Assembly (NCBI GenBank): GCA_017467985.1
Contig: JAFUJY010000243.1
Location: forward strand, 1-5,410
Reading direction: 5' to 3'
From: Bacillota bacterium
GTDB taxonomy: Bacteria > Bacillota > Clostridia > Lachnospirales > Bianqueaceae
DNA: 5,410 nucleotides
Notes under the pieces: model-generated
Told to the model about the DNA's origin: nothing
The model's database searches: none
What the model saw: only the letters and a program-made list of their open reading frames with translations
Shown here: one piece after another, positions 5,282-5,410 of the stretch
Position numbering within the stretch: the first letter of the stretch is position 1
How the letters are laid out: the number at the start of each line of letters is the position of its first letter
Translations under genes and position numbers: made by a program

Positions 5282-5410
5282 TGCCCCAGGAATCCGTGGG
5301 AAAGCAGGGGCATTTTGCCCCGGAAAAATATCGAAAAACTGGGGCATGCCCCCGGAAAATGGAAAAATCTAGGGGCATGCCCCTGAAAATCCATTAAAAT
5401 CGGGGGCATT
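5282..5410. repeat. Tandem array of GGGGCATGCCCC palindromes with A-rich spacers, running off the right edge
   Basis: The GGGGCA half-motif begins at 5307, 5341, 5372 and 5403, giving steps of 34, 31 and 31 bases. The TGCCCC half begins at 5282, 5316, 5347 and 5378 with the same steps. Units at 5341-5352 and 5371-5384 are perfect palindromes of 12 and 14 bp. The unit at 5307-5321 has the same arms split by TTT, which alone explains its 3 extra bases. A degenerate leading unit with only the right half lies at 5282-5306. Spacers follow the pattern GGAAAAT...AAAAATC. The last unit is cut by the window end. No gene is supported here: the open frame on the minus strand only reflects the repeats, and a 31-base period shifts the reading frame in each unit. 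Function unknown. Confidence 0.85.

Noticed and set aside
5227..5409. Minus-strand 60-residue frame over the repeat array
   Set aside because: Its GHAP/GACP-like repetition only mirrors the DNA repeat. A 31-base period changes frame in every unit, so no protein repeat is being maintained, and it also overlaps the terminator and the end of the ATPase gene.
5307..5410. CRISPR array
   Set aside because: The conserved core is only 12-14 bp, the intervening stretches resemble one another instead of being unique, and there are no cas genes in the window.

Overview
The window looks like ordinary chromosome from a Gram-positive member of the Firmicutes, most likely an anaerobic clostridial lineage (an Oscillospiraceae- or Lachnospiraceae-like gut organism is my guess). 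The reasons are the Shine-Dalgarno sites (AGGAGG-type ahead of nearly every gene), a lipoprotein-type solute-binding protein instead of a periplasmic one, an xpt-pbuX purine salvage pair of Bacillus/Clostridium type, sigma-A-like promoters and an overall composition near 50% GC by eye. All genes are on the + strand, and the sequence cannot fix the species.

Layout: (1) 1-658 is the 3' end of an FtsH-type AAA+ zinc metalloprotease gene, closed by a strong intrinsic terminator at 672-696. (2) A compact sigma-A promoter (735-763), crowded with short repeats and a 12-bp palindrome, drives xpt-pbuX (792-2695). These encode xanthine phosphoribosyltransferase and an NCS2 xanthine/uracil-family permease, so import of xanthine and its conversion to XMP are coupled; the genes overlap by one base. 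No guanine riboswitch fits in the very short leader. (3) 2687-2836 holds two candidate operators (an ARG-box-like palindrome and a CodY-box-like site), a near-consensus promoter and a leader of about 78 nt. (4) 2837-5240 is a three-gene polar amino-acid ABC importer: lipoprotein binding protein, membrane permease and ATPase. A hairpin between the first two genes probably sets the excess of binding protein over permease. (5) 5248-5276 is the operon terminator. (6) 5282-5410 is a short tandem array of GGGGCATGCCCC palindromes separated by A-rich spacers, with a 31-bp period (34 bp for the first unit). It runs off the right edge.

The genes belong to familiar families and I see no undescribed multi-gene system. 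The least explained signals are the palindromic repeat array at the right end, the apparent replacement of riboswitch control of xpt-pbuX by something else, and the paired operator-like sites in front of the amino-acid importer. The operator assignments are inferred from motif resemblance in AT-rich DNA and should be treated as hypotheses.
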